43,130 nt of DNA from JAZKAD01 sp040389305 (GTDB lineage Bacteria > Pseudomonadota > Alphaproteobacteria > Rickettsiales > Rickettsiaceae): contig JAZKAD010000003.1 in the NCBI GenBank assembly GCA_040389305.1, forward strand, positions 1 through 43,130, written 5' to 3'. A model generated the notes under the pieces. It was not told the origin of the DNA and did not search any database. It saw only the letters and a list, made by a program, of their open reading frames with translations. Below are positions 1-8,686 of this stretch, piece after piece. A program made the position numbers and the translations under genes. The number at the start of each line of letters is the position of its first letter. The stretch's first letter is position 1.

Positions 1-158
1 TTTTTAAGATGCAGAATTTTTACAGCCTTGCTAGTTCGTATAAAGCTAGCCACCTCTAACACCTCTGACTTGCTTAAGGTATAATCAAATAATCTAATTG
101 ATGTAAGAGTCGCATCACCCACTCTAATGCGTTGTATTATTTGCTCTATTGACGCCAT
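1..158 (-). CDS. 5' part of a hypothetical protein, possibly leucine-rich-repeat-like (runs off left edge)
   Basis: An open minus-strand frame begins at the ATG at 158-156 and stays open to the window edge, giving 52 codons. The start is preceded by a clear Shine-Dalgarno sequence (AAGGAG, about 7 nt upstream). The protein begins MASIEQIIQRI and shows regularly spaced Leu/Ile/Val (LTSIRLF, LEVASFI, VKILHL), like the spacing in leucine-rich-repeat or RNI-type repeats. Family assignment is tentative because only the N-terminus is visible. It diverges from the plus-strand HIG1-type gene that follows. Confidence 0.5.
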   Translation of the reverse strand, partial: MASIEQIIQRIRVGDATLTSIRLFDYTLSKSEVLEVASFIRTSKAVKILHLK

Positions 159-224
159 GACCTTACTCCTTATATTGCTTTTGTGAGGCTTGATGATAGT
201 TAGGAGCCTCTCCATCTGTCAGTA

Positions 225-241
225 ATACCAAATTCTAGATT
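225..241. repeat. Possible partial copy of the ATACCAAATTCC palindromic repeat
   Basis: The stretch ATACCAAATTCTAGATT matches the left end of the repeat at 17994-18119 with one or two mismatches. No right half is visible, so this is a fragment or a chance match. It lies in the divergent gap between the left-edge gene and the HIG1-type gene. Confidence 0.3.
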
Positions 242-352
242 ATAACACGCTCCATGAAGAGGCTTAGCATCTTGGAGGGTTAACGCAAGCGGGAATTGTA
301 TTTTAAAAAGATTGAGGTAGAATATTTTTTTAAGCAAAATATACGGTCTGTA

Positions 353-541
353 ATGATATTTCCTTTTATCTTCATCACATCTACCCTCCTTGTACTTGTT
401 TTTGGTGTGTTGCTTATGGCACGGGGTGGCAAGATGAATAGAAAATACAGCAACAAATTCATGATTATGCGAGTAGTGCTGCAAGGGGCTGCTATAGTCA
501 GTATTGGTATATTATATTATTTTAAACATAGCGGTAACTAA
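353..541 (+). CDS. Twin-transmembrane HIG1-domain protein
   Basis: A 62-residue inner-membrane protein with two predicted membrane helices (about residues 3-22 and 43-59) joined by a short basic loop, ARGGKMNRKYSNKFMIMR. That loop followed by RVVLQG is the hallmark of the HIG_1_N (hypoxia-induced) family, which is common as a small twin-TM protein in Alphaproteobacteria. The ATG at 353 is chosen over an in-frame ATG at 296 because the conserved part begins there. Its stop codon is two bases before the nadE start, so the two are probably co-transcribed and translationally coupled. A role in respiratory complex assembly is known for mitochondrial relatives; it is only inferred here. Confidence 0.7.
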   Translation: MIFPFIFITSTLLVLVFGVLLMARGGKMNRKYSNKFMIMRVVLQGAAIVSIGILYYFKHSGN

Positions 542-543
542 TT

Positions 544-2331
544 ATGCAAATAGCTTTAGCACAAATTAACCCTACCTTAGGTGACTTTGAGGGTAATTAT
601 CAAAAAATTCTCGAATACTGCGCGAAAGCAAACGAAGATGGCGCAGATATTGTAGTTTTTCCAGAGCTTGCTATTTCCGGATATAACCCAGAAGATTTAG
701 CTCTGCGGAAAACTTTTATGGACGAATCAAAACATTGGCTCAATCAACTAGTTATAGCTAGTGATAAGTGGAATGTTGCTATTGTTGTTGGGGCAGTATT
801 TTTAAACCCCGAGCCTACGGATGAGGAGATACGACGTGAACTCGAAGCTAAAAATCCAAAGAGAAAGCAGCCGACTTTAACCGAAAGACTAGCGGCCTTA
901 GACCAGTGCTTTGCCGAAGCTGAATATGAAGCAAGTGTTAGCAGTATTACTGGTAAGATAGAGCATAAGCCTTGTAACGCATCATTTCTTATACATAAAG
1001 GACATATCCTTCATCAACATAATAAAATTGCCTTGCCAACAGACGGTCCATCTGATGAGAGACGGGTTTTTGCACCCGGCAAAACTCTAGAAACTATAAG
1101 ATTTAAGGATCAAGGCATAGGTCTACTAGTTTGCGATGATCTGTGGGTAAATAGAATCTACTCTGTAGAAAAATGCAACTTAATTATAGCCATCAATGCA
1201 GCTCCATTCACAGTAGATCAGTATAAAACAAGAATAAAATTATTGAAATATCAGGCCGCGAGTTATCAGGCCGATATAGTGTATGTTAATATGGTGGGAT
1301 GCCAAGATTCTATGGTGTATGACGGTGGCTCTATGGTCATAATGCAAGACGGTACAATATTGCACCAATCAGCATTTTTTGAAGAAAAAATGGACATGAT
1401 AACTCTATATGATAAAAGCACAAAACCTATGAATGCCAATCCGGACGATTTCGGAGCTCTTGCAAAGAATTCGGATGCTGATGATGATAAAATACCGGAA
1501 TATGATGGCACAGAACTGATATACAAAGCTCTTTTACTAGCTCTTAAGGATCATTTGCGTAAAAATAATTTGACTGATGTAGTAATTGGATTATCTGGGG
1601 GTATCGATTCTACTATGACCGCTGTACTTGCGATAGACGCCCTTGGCAAAGACAGAGTACATTTGGTAACTATACCTCCTCGCTATACTTCAGAAGAAAT
1701 ATTGAAGGATACCAAAGAGTTCTTGGCTGGAGTTGGAATGGAAGCTACTAATATTCCCATAGAACCCATGTTCGAAGAAAGTATAAAAACTACAAAAGTT
1801 GGAGAATTAGCACAGCAGTCTTTGCAATCTCGTATTCGCGGGCTGATTCTTATGGCCCTGTCAAACGAACATGGATATATGCTACTTGCCACTGGCAATA
1901 AGTCTGAGATTGCTGTGGGATTAGGCGCTTTATACGGAGATCTTAACGGCGAGTATAATCTTCTTAAAGACTTGTACAAAACAGATGTATATGAGCTTGC
2001 GCTATGGAGAAATAAACTAGGTCCCGTCATCCCTAAATCAATTATGATTAAAGCTCTAACTACAGAGTTAGCGCCCAATCAGAAAGATACTGGTACTTTG
2101 CCCGATTACCGCATCCTAGATGAAATTCTACGAAGTTATATCGAGGAAGGCATGACCTGCGAGACTATTGCAAAACGTAATAAATCTTCATCAGATCTCA
2201 CTCACGAACTCCTTGCCTTGGTTCAAAAAGCGGAGTTCAAGAGGCACCAAACTCCTATTGGACCTAAGATAAGAAAAAGAAGCTTTGACCTTGATTGGAG
2301 AATGCCGATATCTAACAAATTTGTAGGATAA
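544..2331 (+). CDS. nadE: Glutamine-dependent NAD+ synthetase
   Basis: 595 residues in two domains. The N-terminal nitrilase-type glutaminase carries the expected triad Glu41 (FPELAISGY), Lys161 (NKIALP) and Cys197 (LLVCDDLW). The C-terminal synthetase has the ATP pyrophosphatase P-loop SGGIDS at 351-356, and later ATGNKSE and YGDLNGEYNLLKDLYKT. It amidates nicotinic acid adenine dinucleotide to NAD+ in the cytosol using glutamine-derived ammonia. A charged segment of roughly 45-50 residues (about 89-140) sits between the strand ending VVGAVFLNP and NASFLI; the nitrilase domain of this family usually has a short loop there. This makes the protein somewhat longer than the usual 540-560. The start follows directly after the HIG1-type gene. 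Confidence 0.95.
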   Translation: MQIALAQINPTLGDFEGNYQKILEYCAKANEDGADIVVFPELAISGYNPEDLALRKTFMDESKHWLNQLVIASDKWNVAIVVGAVFLNPEPTDEEIRRELEAKNPKRKQPTLTERLAALDQCFAEAEYEASVSSITGKIEHKPCNASFLIHKGHILHQHNKIALPTDGPSDERRVFAPGKTLETIRFKDQGIGLLVCDDLWVNRIYSVEKCNLIIAINAAPFTVDQYKTRIKLLKYQAASYQADIVYVNMVGCQDSMVYDGGSMVIMQDGTILHQSAFFEEKMDMITLYDKSTKPMNANPDDFGALAKNSDADDDKIPEYDGTELIYKALLLALKDHLRKNNLTDVVIGLSGGIDSTMTAVLAIDALGKDRVHLVTIPPRYTSEEILKDTKEFLAGVGMEATNIPIEPMFEESIKTTKVGELAQQSLQSRIRGLILMALSNEHGYMLLATGNKSEIAVGLGALYGDLNGEYNLLKDLYKTDVYELALWRNKLGPVIPKSIMIKALTTELAPNQKDTGTLPDYRILDEILRSYIEEGMTCETIAKRNKSSSDLTHELLALVQKAEFKRHQTPIGPKIRKRSFDLDWRMPISNKFVG

Positions 2332-2425
2332 TCGTGATTTAGTAATATACTTATTCTTACTTGTGTATTTTATCTATAAAATCATTGCGAGGGTGAAAGA
2401 GATGTGATAATGGAGAGATGTGGTA

Positions 2426-2500
2426 ATGGAAGATATTATGAAGCATAAAGAGGCTTTTGAGTCTTTTGTNNNNNNNNNNATGGAAGATATCGCATCTTAA
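2426..2500 (+). other. Short reading frame or gene remnant broken by an assembly gap
   Basis: ATG at 2426 reads MEDIMKHKEAFESFV into the N-run. On the other side another ATG reads MEDIAS and stops at 2498-2500. The same 11 bases, ATGGAAGATAT, occur before and directly after the gap, so a small tandem repeat may have caused the break. It could be a small gene upstream of gltX1 or a decayed fragment. No function can be given. Confidence 0.25.
2470..2479. other. Assembly gap (10 N)
   Basis: Ten Ns between nadE and gltX1. The length is the same as at the other four gaps, so it is a placeholder and not a measured distance. Confidence 0.95.
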
Positions 2501-2524
2501 ATCTTATAATATGGATATATACCC

Positions 2525-3856
2525 ATGACGGTTATAACACGTTTTGCTCCCTCCCCTACTGGCATGCTTCATATTGGAAATGCTCGTACAGCTCTTATCA
2601 ACTGGTTATATGCGCGCAAAATGGGTGGCAAATTCATTCTTCGTATTGACGACACGGACATAGAGCGCAGTAAAAAGGAATATGAAGATGCAATTATCCG
2701 TAATCTCACATGGCTAGGCCTTGATTGGGACGCTAAATTCTCGCAGTCAAGCAGGCTGGATAAGTATGAGGCTGCTAAGAAGCTGTTGATAGAAAGCGGT
2801 AGGCTCTATGAATGCTACGAAACTCAAAGCGAGCTGGAAGTAAAACGCAAACTTCAACTCGTGTCTGGTAAACCCCCTCTATACGACCGCGCTGCTCTTG
2901 CTCTAACTAATGCGCAAAAAACGGATTACAAAGCGCAAGGACGGCAGCCTCATTATCGCTTTTTAATGAAGGACACCCCAATCAGATGGAATGATATGAT
3001 AAAAGGGGAGATGCATTATGAAGCTCATCATATAGGTGACCCTATATTGATACGCGAAAATGGAAGCATGACTTACATGATATGTTCGACTGTGGATGAT
3101 ATGGAATATAATATCAGTCATATTTTGCGCGGAGAAGATCATGTAACAAATACCGCAATTCAGATTCAGCTTTTTGAAGCCCTAGGATCAACCCTTCCAT
3201 CTTTTGGTCATCTTAGTTTAGTAAAAACCAAAGAAGAGAAGATATCAAAACGCAAAGGTGGGTTTGAAATAGACTCCTTGCATAGCGAAGAAGGCTTAGA
3301 AGCTATGGCAATTAATAGTTTTTTTGCGAGCATAGGTACATCTTTGCCAGTAACTGCAAAGAAAAATTTACAAGAACTTGTCCAAGATTTTGACATCACA
3401 ACTTTTTCTAAAAGTCCTACTACATACACTCCAGAGGAGTTGGACCGCATAAATCACAAACTCATTTTATCCCTTGAATATAAGGATGTCGTAGACCGCC
3501 TTCGAGAGCTTGGTGCTGAAAAAATTGACGAGGATTTCTGGCTCGCAGTACGTCCTAACCTACATAAAATTCATGAAGCTAAAGATTGGTGGCAGATATG
3601 TAACCATCATGCAGAAGAAGGTCACGACCTCGATAAAGATTACATGAAAGTAGCAGCCGATTTATTGCCTCTTGGTGAGTTTACGGAGAATACTTGGAAG
3701 GATTGGACTAAGAAGATTTGCGATGCTACTGGAAAATCTGGCAAGAATTTGTATCACCCTCTTCGCATAGCTCTTACAGGAATGGAGGCCGGACCAGAAC
3801 TGAAGTACCTTCTTCCCCTTATAGGTAGAGAAGAAGCGCTGAAGAGATTAAAGTAA
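2525..3856 (+). CDS. gltX1: Glutamyl-tRNA synthetase, copy 1
   Basis: 443 residues of a class I aminoacyl-tRNA synthetase. The N-terminus FAPSPTGMLHIGNARTAL contains the HIGH-type motif (HIGN, residues 16-19), followed by LRIDDTD. The KMSKS-type loop is KISKRKGG near residue 239. It charges tRNA-Glu with glutamate and, in organisms lacking GlnRS, one such enzyme may mischarge tRNA-Gln for GatCAB to amidate. The copy at 16583-17971 is clearly divergent, so this is an old paralogue pair, as is known in many Alphaproteobacteria including Rickettsiales. Which copy is discriminating cannot be read from the sequence. Confidence 0.93.
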   Translation: MTVITRFAPSPTGMLHIGNARTALINWLYARKMGGKFILRIDDTDIERSKKEYEDAIIRNLTWLGLDWDAKFSQSSRLDKYEAAKKLLIESGRLYECYETQSELEVKRKLQLVSGKPPLYDRAALALTNAQKTDYKAQGRQPHYRFLMKDTPIRWNDMIKGEMHYEAHHIGDPILIRENGSMTYMICSTVDDMEYNISHILRGEDHVTNTAIQIQLFEALGSTLPSFGHLSLVKTKEEKISKRKGGFEIDSLHSEEGLEAMAINSFFASIGTSLPVTAKKNLQELVQDFDITTFSKSPTTYTPEELDRINHKLILSLEYKDVVDRLRELGAEKIDEDFWLAVRPNLHKIHEAKDWWQICNHHAEEGHDLDKDYMKVAADLLPLGEFTENTWKDWTKKICDATGKSGKNLYHPLRIALTGMEAGPELKYLLPLIGREEALKRLK

Positions 3857-4005
3857 GAGATTAAAATAACGTAAGTAAGTGCATCCTTAGCTAAAGGCGA
3901 GGTTCTAGAGGCATTTAAGACCCGCCCTCTCCCGCAGGAGATAAGTGGCGACAGTACTTAGCTAGGGTAACACGCACAAGGCATAACTCAAGGTCATCAT
4001 ATCTC

Positions 4006-4605
4006 ATGCTTTCTTGCAATAACGTGGTTCTGAAAATCAACGATCAAATACTATTCAGCATTGGGTTTACCTTGTTTTCTGGATCTGTAGTATATTTACG
4101 CGGCGCAAATGGCTCGGGTAAAAGCAGCTTGCTTCGTATAATTTCTGGAATTCAAGCGCCCTCGCAAGGCGAAGTATTATTCTGCGGAAAGCCTATAAGC
4201 ACCTTGGACAAACCTTATGCGAATTACATAGGACATAATATTGGCATCAAGGATGAGTTGACTGTGCTTGAAAATCTTGCAATATGGTCACGCCTTTATA
4301 ATTCCTCTATCGCCCTTCCTAGCTCTATTCATTACTTTGGTTTAGCTGAAATATTGCATGACAAAGCCTATACTTTGTCCAAGGGTAACAGGCAAAAAGT
4401 GGCTCTTGCGCGTTTGCTATCTTGTGCATCCGATTTATGGCTCCTTGATGAAGTAGAGACGCATTTAGATGATAAAAACCAGGCCTTACTCAACAATTTA
4501 ATCAGTGTCAAAGCTAATAACGGCGGTATTATTATTATCTGCTCTCATCTAGAATCAAAAATAAAGAATGCAATAGAGATAGAAATGGGAGATTTTAGTG
4601 GTTAA
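4006..4605 (+). CDS. ccmA: Haem exporter ABC transporter ATP-binding protein CcmA
   Basis: 199 residues, typical length for CcmA. Walker A is GANGSGKSS (about 33-41), the ABC signature region is LSKGNRQKVALARLL (about 124-138) and Walker B is LWLLDEVE (about 145-152). It powers the CcmAB(CD) complex that releases haem-loaded CcmE for cytochrome c maturation at the inner membrane. Its stop overlaps the GTG start of ccmB by 8 bases, which supports the CcmA assignment over a generic ABC ATPase. Confidence 0.88.
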   Translation: MLSCNNVVLKINDQILFSIGFTLFSGSVVYLRGANGSGKSSLLRIISGIQAPSQGEVLFCGKPISTLDKPYANYIGHNIGIKDELTVLENLAIWSRLYNSSIALPSSIHYFGLAEILHDKAYTLSKGNRQKVALARLLSCASDLWLLDEVETHLDDKNQALLNNLISVKANNGGIIIICSHLESKIKNAIEIEMGDFSG

Positions 4606-5261
4606 TTTTATAACCTTGTTATATCACGAAATTCTGATTCAAAACAGGATCCACCATATCTTGCGCTATAATGTACAATTTTTGCTCCTTAGTCTTATTT
4701 GCTTAATTTTTTTGCACCCAAGAGGGGCAAGCATCTCTGAGTCAGGCTTAGTTTTCTTACTAGTTATCTTGCCTCTCGCCGCCACTTCCGCCCCNNNNNN
4801 NNNNCCCCCGAGATATAATAAGATCAGATATTGCTGATGGGTATATGGAGATGTTAATAATTACCACAAGCTCTCCTCGGATAGTATTTATAAAATTTAT
4901 AGCGCTATGCTTAAATAATACATTAGCGCTTGTTATCTCTATGCCTTTTATAGTTATATCCTACTCCCTCTCTTTTGATCAAATTATGCTAAACCTGTTA
5001 AGTCGCTTTATACTTTTAGTGCAAATTTCTGCTATATCTCTTTTTACTGGATGTATAGAAGGATATTTCAGAAGCAATACAAACCTCATCTCTTTTATAC
5101 TCTTCCCCTTAATTATACCCAGCATTATAATAAGCGGCATGGTGATATATTCTCCAGAGTCTTCGTATTTATATATAAGCATATTGCTAGGCTTTGCTTT
5201 TATCATTACCCCAATAATACTTTTATTATCAGGGTATCTGCTGAAGAATCTGTATAATTAG
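4598..5261 (+). CDS. ccmB: Haem exporter permease CcmB (contains an assembly gap)
   Basis: Starts at GTG 4598, overlapping ccmA. The first part (about 65 residues) is hydrophobic with an N-terminus like CcmB. After the N-run the frame resumes near 4806 with RDIIRSDIADGYMEML, matching the family's RLFRDDxxDGSLEQL motif. Several membrane helices follow, to LLSGYLLKNLYN. The two halves are in different frames only because the N-run has an arbitrary length of ten. Together they make about 215-220 residues, the normal CcmB size, so the gene is probably intact. It forms the membrane part of the haem-handling exporter with CcmA. Confidence 0.8.
4795..4804. other. Assembly gap (10 N) inside ccmB
   Basis: The gap is bordered by C runs (CCCC on the left, CCCCC on the right). 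Comparison with CcmB proteins suggests that very little sequence is really missing here. Confidence 0.95.
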
Positions 5262-5349
5262 TCAAATTACCTTATAACCCAACATCATCTCGCCATCAAC
5301 CTTTCCAGTTGTCATAGTCTTAAGTTCTGTATACAATACGGGTTTTAAT

Positions 5350-5937
5350 ATGGCGCTTACATTCATGGAAAAACCATCTAAACATGACGCAGAAGATGCA
5401 ATAAAAACTCTTCTTAGATACATAGGAGAAAACCCAGAACGGGAAGGCTTGAAGCTTACACCGGAACGAGTAATCAGAAGTTATGATGAACTTTTTAGAG
5501 GGTACAAGGAAAACGTATCTGAAGTGTTATCTAATGCATTTTTTGATGTAGGCAATTTTCAAGATTTCGTACTGCTAAAAAATATCAAATTTCACTCTAC
5601 CTGCGAACACCACATGCTTCCAATTATTGGAGCTGTAGACATAGCATACATACCCAAAGACCACATTATAGGAATTAGTAAACTCGCACGCGTTGTGAGT
5701 ATATTTGCGCGAAGGATGCAAGTGCAAGAAAAAATGACGGTTCAAATAGCCGAGGCGCTTCAGGAGCATTTAAGTCCGCTGGGAGTGGCCACAAAAGTTT
5801 CAGCAACTCATTGTTGCATGACAATGCGCGGCGTCATGCAAGACGCAAGTATTATGGAGACTACACATTACACCGGGGTTTTTTCAGAGGACCATAAATA
5901 CAGACAAGAATTCTTGGACTCAGTTAGAGGGAAGTAG
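5350..5937 (+). CDS. folE: GTP cyclohydrolase I
   Basis: 195 residues, the usual length for the family. The zinc and active-site motif STCEHHMLPIIG lies at about 83-94, GISKLARVV at about 112-120, and HCCMTMRGV with the second zinc Cys at about 154-162. It converts GTP to 7,8-dihydroneopterin triphosphate, the first step to folate (and queuosine via related products). It is convergent with nhaA, 74 bases away. Confidence 0.95.
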   Translation: MALTFMEKPSKHDAEDAIKTLLRYIGENPEREGLKLTPERVIRSYDELFRGYKENVSEVLSNAFFDVGNFQDFVLLKNIKFHSTCEHHMLPIIGAVDIAYIPKDHIIGISKLARVVSIFARRMQVQEKMTVQIAEALQEHLSPLGVATKVSATHCCMTMRGVMQDASIMETTHYTGVFSEDHKYRQEFLDSVRGK

Positions 5938-6011
5938 CGCCCTAAGATCTACGCCAGATACTGACATGGGTAAGCAATATAAACGTCAATATTACGACGA
6001 AAATAATGATA

Positions 6012-7196
6012 TTAGCTAGAGTAATTTTTTCTAGCGTCTTCATAAATTATTATTATCGTCCCTATAATTGCAGAAAATAGCGATGAAAGTAACACACCCA
6101 ATTTCATTTGATTTTCTAGCGCTGTGGGGTCGAATGCTAACAACCCTATAAAAATACTCAGAGTAAATCCTATGCCGCATAAACAGGAAATACCTAGGAA
6201 CTGAATAATATTAGTTCCTTCGGGGAGAGAGATTTTGCCAAGATGCCTAGCTAATAATGCACTTCCAAAGATGCCCAATGGCTTGCCCATTAATAAACCA
6301 AAAAAACATCCCATGCTAATCGATGAAAAAGCATCTTTCATGACCATTTCTTGTAATGGTAATTCACAGTTTACAAAAGCAAATAGCGGCAGAACGCAAA
6401 AAGTGACAAAAGAATGTATGGAGGACTCCATCTCTTTTACTAAATGTATTTTGTTATCACCCATTTCTATGGTTGTCGGCACAAACAGCGCGAGCAAAAT
6501 GCCCGATATTGTTCCATGCACTCCTGATTTAACTATCAATATCCATAATATTATCCCCCCTACATAGTACATATACTTATTATACGACTTCCTCAAATTG
6601 AGAGTAGCGAGGAAGGCAAGGGGAATAATACATAGCAATAACCACCAAATATCTAAGCCAGGAGTATAAAACAAAGCCAATACAACTACTGCCAGCACAT
6701 CGTCTATAATAGATAGACCCACAACGAAGACTTTAATGCTGCTGGATATAATGCGACTACCTATTAAAGATATAATAGCAAGGACGAATGCAGTGTCTGT
6801 GGCTACAGGAATAGCCCAACCTACAATTCCCTCTGTTGAATTCCAATTAAAGGCTAAGTAAATAAGGGCTGGCACGACAAAACCCCCAACTGCCGCTATA
6901 CATGGCAATAACAAGTTTCTCTTATTTTGAAACTCTCCTTCTGTTATATGATGCTTCATCTCTAGACCTAGCAAGAAAAAGAAGATAGCCATTAGTCCGT
7001 CATTTACAAATTTTAGAACAGTTTTAGGCAAAGAATACGCCCCCACTCCCAAACTAAATTTGTAGTTCACAAAGCTTCTGTAATAAGATAAAGTTAAATC
7101 ATTATTACTAATGATTAAAGCGCATATCACGCAGATGAACAGCAAAATAGAAGATAAGGTTTCTTTGCGTATATATTTTTGCGTAAATCTCTGCAT
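6012..7196 (-). CDS. nhaA: Na+/H+ antiporter NhaA
   Basis: 394 residues with about 12 hydrophobic segments. The family motifs are LGLEMKHHITEGEF (about 76-89), ATDTAFVLA (132-140, with Asp134) and LSIIDDVLAV (161-170, with Asp165-Asp166). These correspond to the ion-binding and transport aspartates of E. coli NhaA (133, 163, 164). It is an inner-membrane electrogenic exchanger that expels sodium and keeps pH homeostasis. It stands alone, with a 478-bp gap upstream. Confidence 0.95.
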   Translation of the reverse strand: MQRFTQKYIRKETLSSILLFICVICALIISNNDLTLSYYRSFVNYKFSLGVGAYSLPKTVLKFVNDGLMAIFFFLLGLEMKHHITEGEFQNKRNLLLPCIAAVGGFVVPALIYLAFNWNSTEGIVGWAIPVATDTAFVLAIISLIGSRIISSSIKVFVVGLSIIDDVLAVVVLALFYTPGLDIWWLLLCIIPLAFLATLNLRKSYNKYMYYVGGIILWILIVKSGVHGTISGILLALFVPTTIEMGDNKIHLVKEMESSIHSFVTFCVLPLFAFVNCELPLQEMVMKDAFSSISMGCFFGLLMGKPLGIFGSALLARHLGKISLPEGTNIIQFLGISCLCGIGFTLSIFIGLLAFDPTALENQMKLGVLLSSLFSAIIGTIIIIYEDARKNYSS

Positions 7197-7264
7197 AAAT
7201 CTCTTTCCTTGCTATATATTCGCTCAACCGCACAATCATTTGGTGTGTTTATTTGTACATACCT

Positions 7265-7417
7265 TTAATTGGTTACTTTTATTCCCCGGATAGCATAAGG
7301 GTCTTTAAAAAAATCCTTAAATTTGAATGTAAGTAATGGCACCGATATAGCTATAATTAATCCTATAATACAGATGTGGCTATAGATTTTTATAACGCCC
7401 ACTCCATAAAAAATCAA
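7265..7417 (-). CDS. Possible small single-helix membrane protein (weak)
   Basis: A 50-residue frame with a TTG start and no clear ribosome binding site. It has a hydrophobic segment (about 11-29, CIIGLIIAISVPLLT at its centre) and a polar C-terminus FKDFFKDPYAIRGIKVTN. The organised hydrophobic-then-charged layout is why it is listed. It could equally be chance in AT-rich DNA or the C-terminal relic of a larger gene. Confidence 0.2.
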   Translation of the reverse strand: MIFYGVGVIKIYSHICIIGLIIAISVPLLTFKFKDFFKDPYAIRGIKVTN

Positions 7418-7533
7418 AATACTAAAGATGTTGTGAATTTATCTCTTAATATCGATCTGCAATGAATAAAGAGACTCACTGTATTATAGTCAAAGCTAAT
7501 GTAGAGATTTGCGAATGATGCTAAGCGCAAATA

Positions 7534-7582
7534 ATACCAAGTTCCATTTTTAAATGATCTAATTTAATCTGGAATTTGGTAT
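7534..7582 (-). repeat. Palindromic repeat, short ('empty') form
   Basis: A 49-bp element whose ends are near-inverted copies (ATACCAAGTTCC at the left, GGAATTTGGTAT at the right). Read on the minus strand it is identical to the first 26 and last 23 bases of the element at 17994-18119, but lacks the 77-bp centre. It therefore acts as an empty-site reference. Confidence 0.8.
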
Positions 7583-7674
7583 AACTAATAAAAAAATATT
7601 AGATTTGTCATTTCACTTCATTCGCTCTGGATAAGACTTGAGATAAAAAGATTTGGATGGCTCTAAGTCGAACC

Positions 7675-7995
7675 TTAAGCCAACAAAGATCCAATCCACT
7701 CTTTGATAGATTCTTTTGGAAAGACTCCGGTTTTTGTCCCCATCTGCTTGCCATCTTTATACAAAATCATTGTAGGAATGCTGCGTATTCCTACGCCAGA
7801 TGGAATTTTAGGGCTGTCATCAACGTTCATTTTGACTATCTTGACAGTGCTTTTGAGCTCTTCTGATAATGCATCAATTATTGGGCCAAGCATTTTGCAA
7901 GGACCGCACCATTCAGCCCAAAAATCTACAAGTACAGGTAGTTTGGATTGTAATACTTCTTGCTCAAAATTCTCATCATTTACTTCTAAAGCCAT
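7675..7995 (-). CDS. trxA: Thioredoxin
   Basis: 106 residues, standard thioredoxin size, with the WAEWCGPCK redox site (Cys30 and Cys33) and the cis-Pro strand SIPTMILYKDG. It reduces protein disulfides in the cytosol and donates electrons to reductases. A GGGAA sequence precedes the ATG at suitable spacing. Confidence 0.95.
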   Translation of the reverse strand: MALEVNDENFEQEVLQSKLPVLVDFWAEWCGPCKMLGPIIDALSEELKSTVKIVKMNVDDSPKIPSGVGIRSIPTMILYKDGKQMGTKTGVFPKESIKEWIGSLLA

Positions 7996-8086
7996 AGTAA
8001 CATTCCCATTTAAATTAATTTAAAGACTAAGTATAGCAGAGACTTTTTCTACCACAACTTTTCCACTACAACGTGAGTATAATTTT

Positions 8087-8569
8087 CTATTTTTGCTTTG
8101 ACGCATCTTCTCTCATAAAAAAATGCTGCAAAATTAATAAAGCTACTCCCAGGGAAATAAAGCTATCAGCGATATTAAATACAGGAAAATGATAATCATA
8201 AAAGTGAAAATGCAAAAAATCAAATACAGCGCCGTTTAGTATACGATCATACAAATTACCGATCGCACCACCAGCGATTAAGCTATATCCTAAAGTCTCT
8301 AGCCTAGATTTTACAGTAAATAATAAATAACAAATATACAAAGCGATGCTGGAGTTCAGCGCGATAAACGCCATATTGCTATATTTATGATATTGATGAA
8401 ATAGGCCAAAGCTCATTCCATAATTCCAGGTATATACCAAGTTAAAAAACCATGTCACTGGCTTGCTATATCCAGGCATAGTTTTGAGATAACTCATTAC
8501 CGAAATTTTGCTTAAGATGTCGCATAAAACAAACAGCACGAGCAAAAGAATTCTTACAATTACAGACAT
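8087..8569 (-). CDS. lspA: Lipoprotein signal peptidase (signal peptidase II)
   Basis: 160 residues with four membrane helices. The aspartyl protease residues are Asp117 (GAVFDFLHF) and Asp135 (FNIADSFI), and the conserved GGAIGNLYDR precedes the first. It cleaves the signal peptide of diacylglyceryl-prolipoproteins in the inner membrane. It serves the same pathway as lnt at 20182-21690, and likely substrates in this window include the lipobox proteins at 18774-19610 and 34055-35401. Confidence 0.95.
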   Translation of the reverse strand: MSVIVRILLLVLFVLCDILSKISVMSYLKTMPGYSKPVTWFFNLVYTWNYGMSFGLFHQYHKYSNMAFIALNSSIALYICYLLFTVKSRLETLGYSLIAGGAIGNLYDRILNGAVFDFLHFHFYDYHFPVFNIADSFISLGVALLILQHFFMREDASKQK

Positions 8570-8686
8570 GATTTAATTATTAAAACAATGACAAGGCCCT
8601 TGTGGCGCGTCTCTGCATTATACTATTTTCCAAAATTAAATCCATATCCTAATTTGAGTTATACGAGGAAGAATCAATGATAAAAT

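Larger units (their letters stand above)
7197..7674. other. Intergenic region between nhaA and trxA
   Basis: About 480 bp, AT-rich. It holds the short form of the palindromic repeat at 7534-7582 and a weak 50-codon minus-strand frame at 7265-7417. No RNA gene is recognisable. Confidence 0.6.

Noticed and set aside
4598..5261. Two separate small membrane genes in place of ccmB
   Set aside because: The two parts join into one CcmB of normal length at the N-run, with the RxDxxDG motif right after it.
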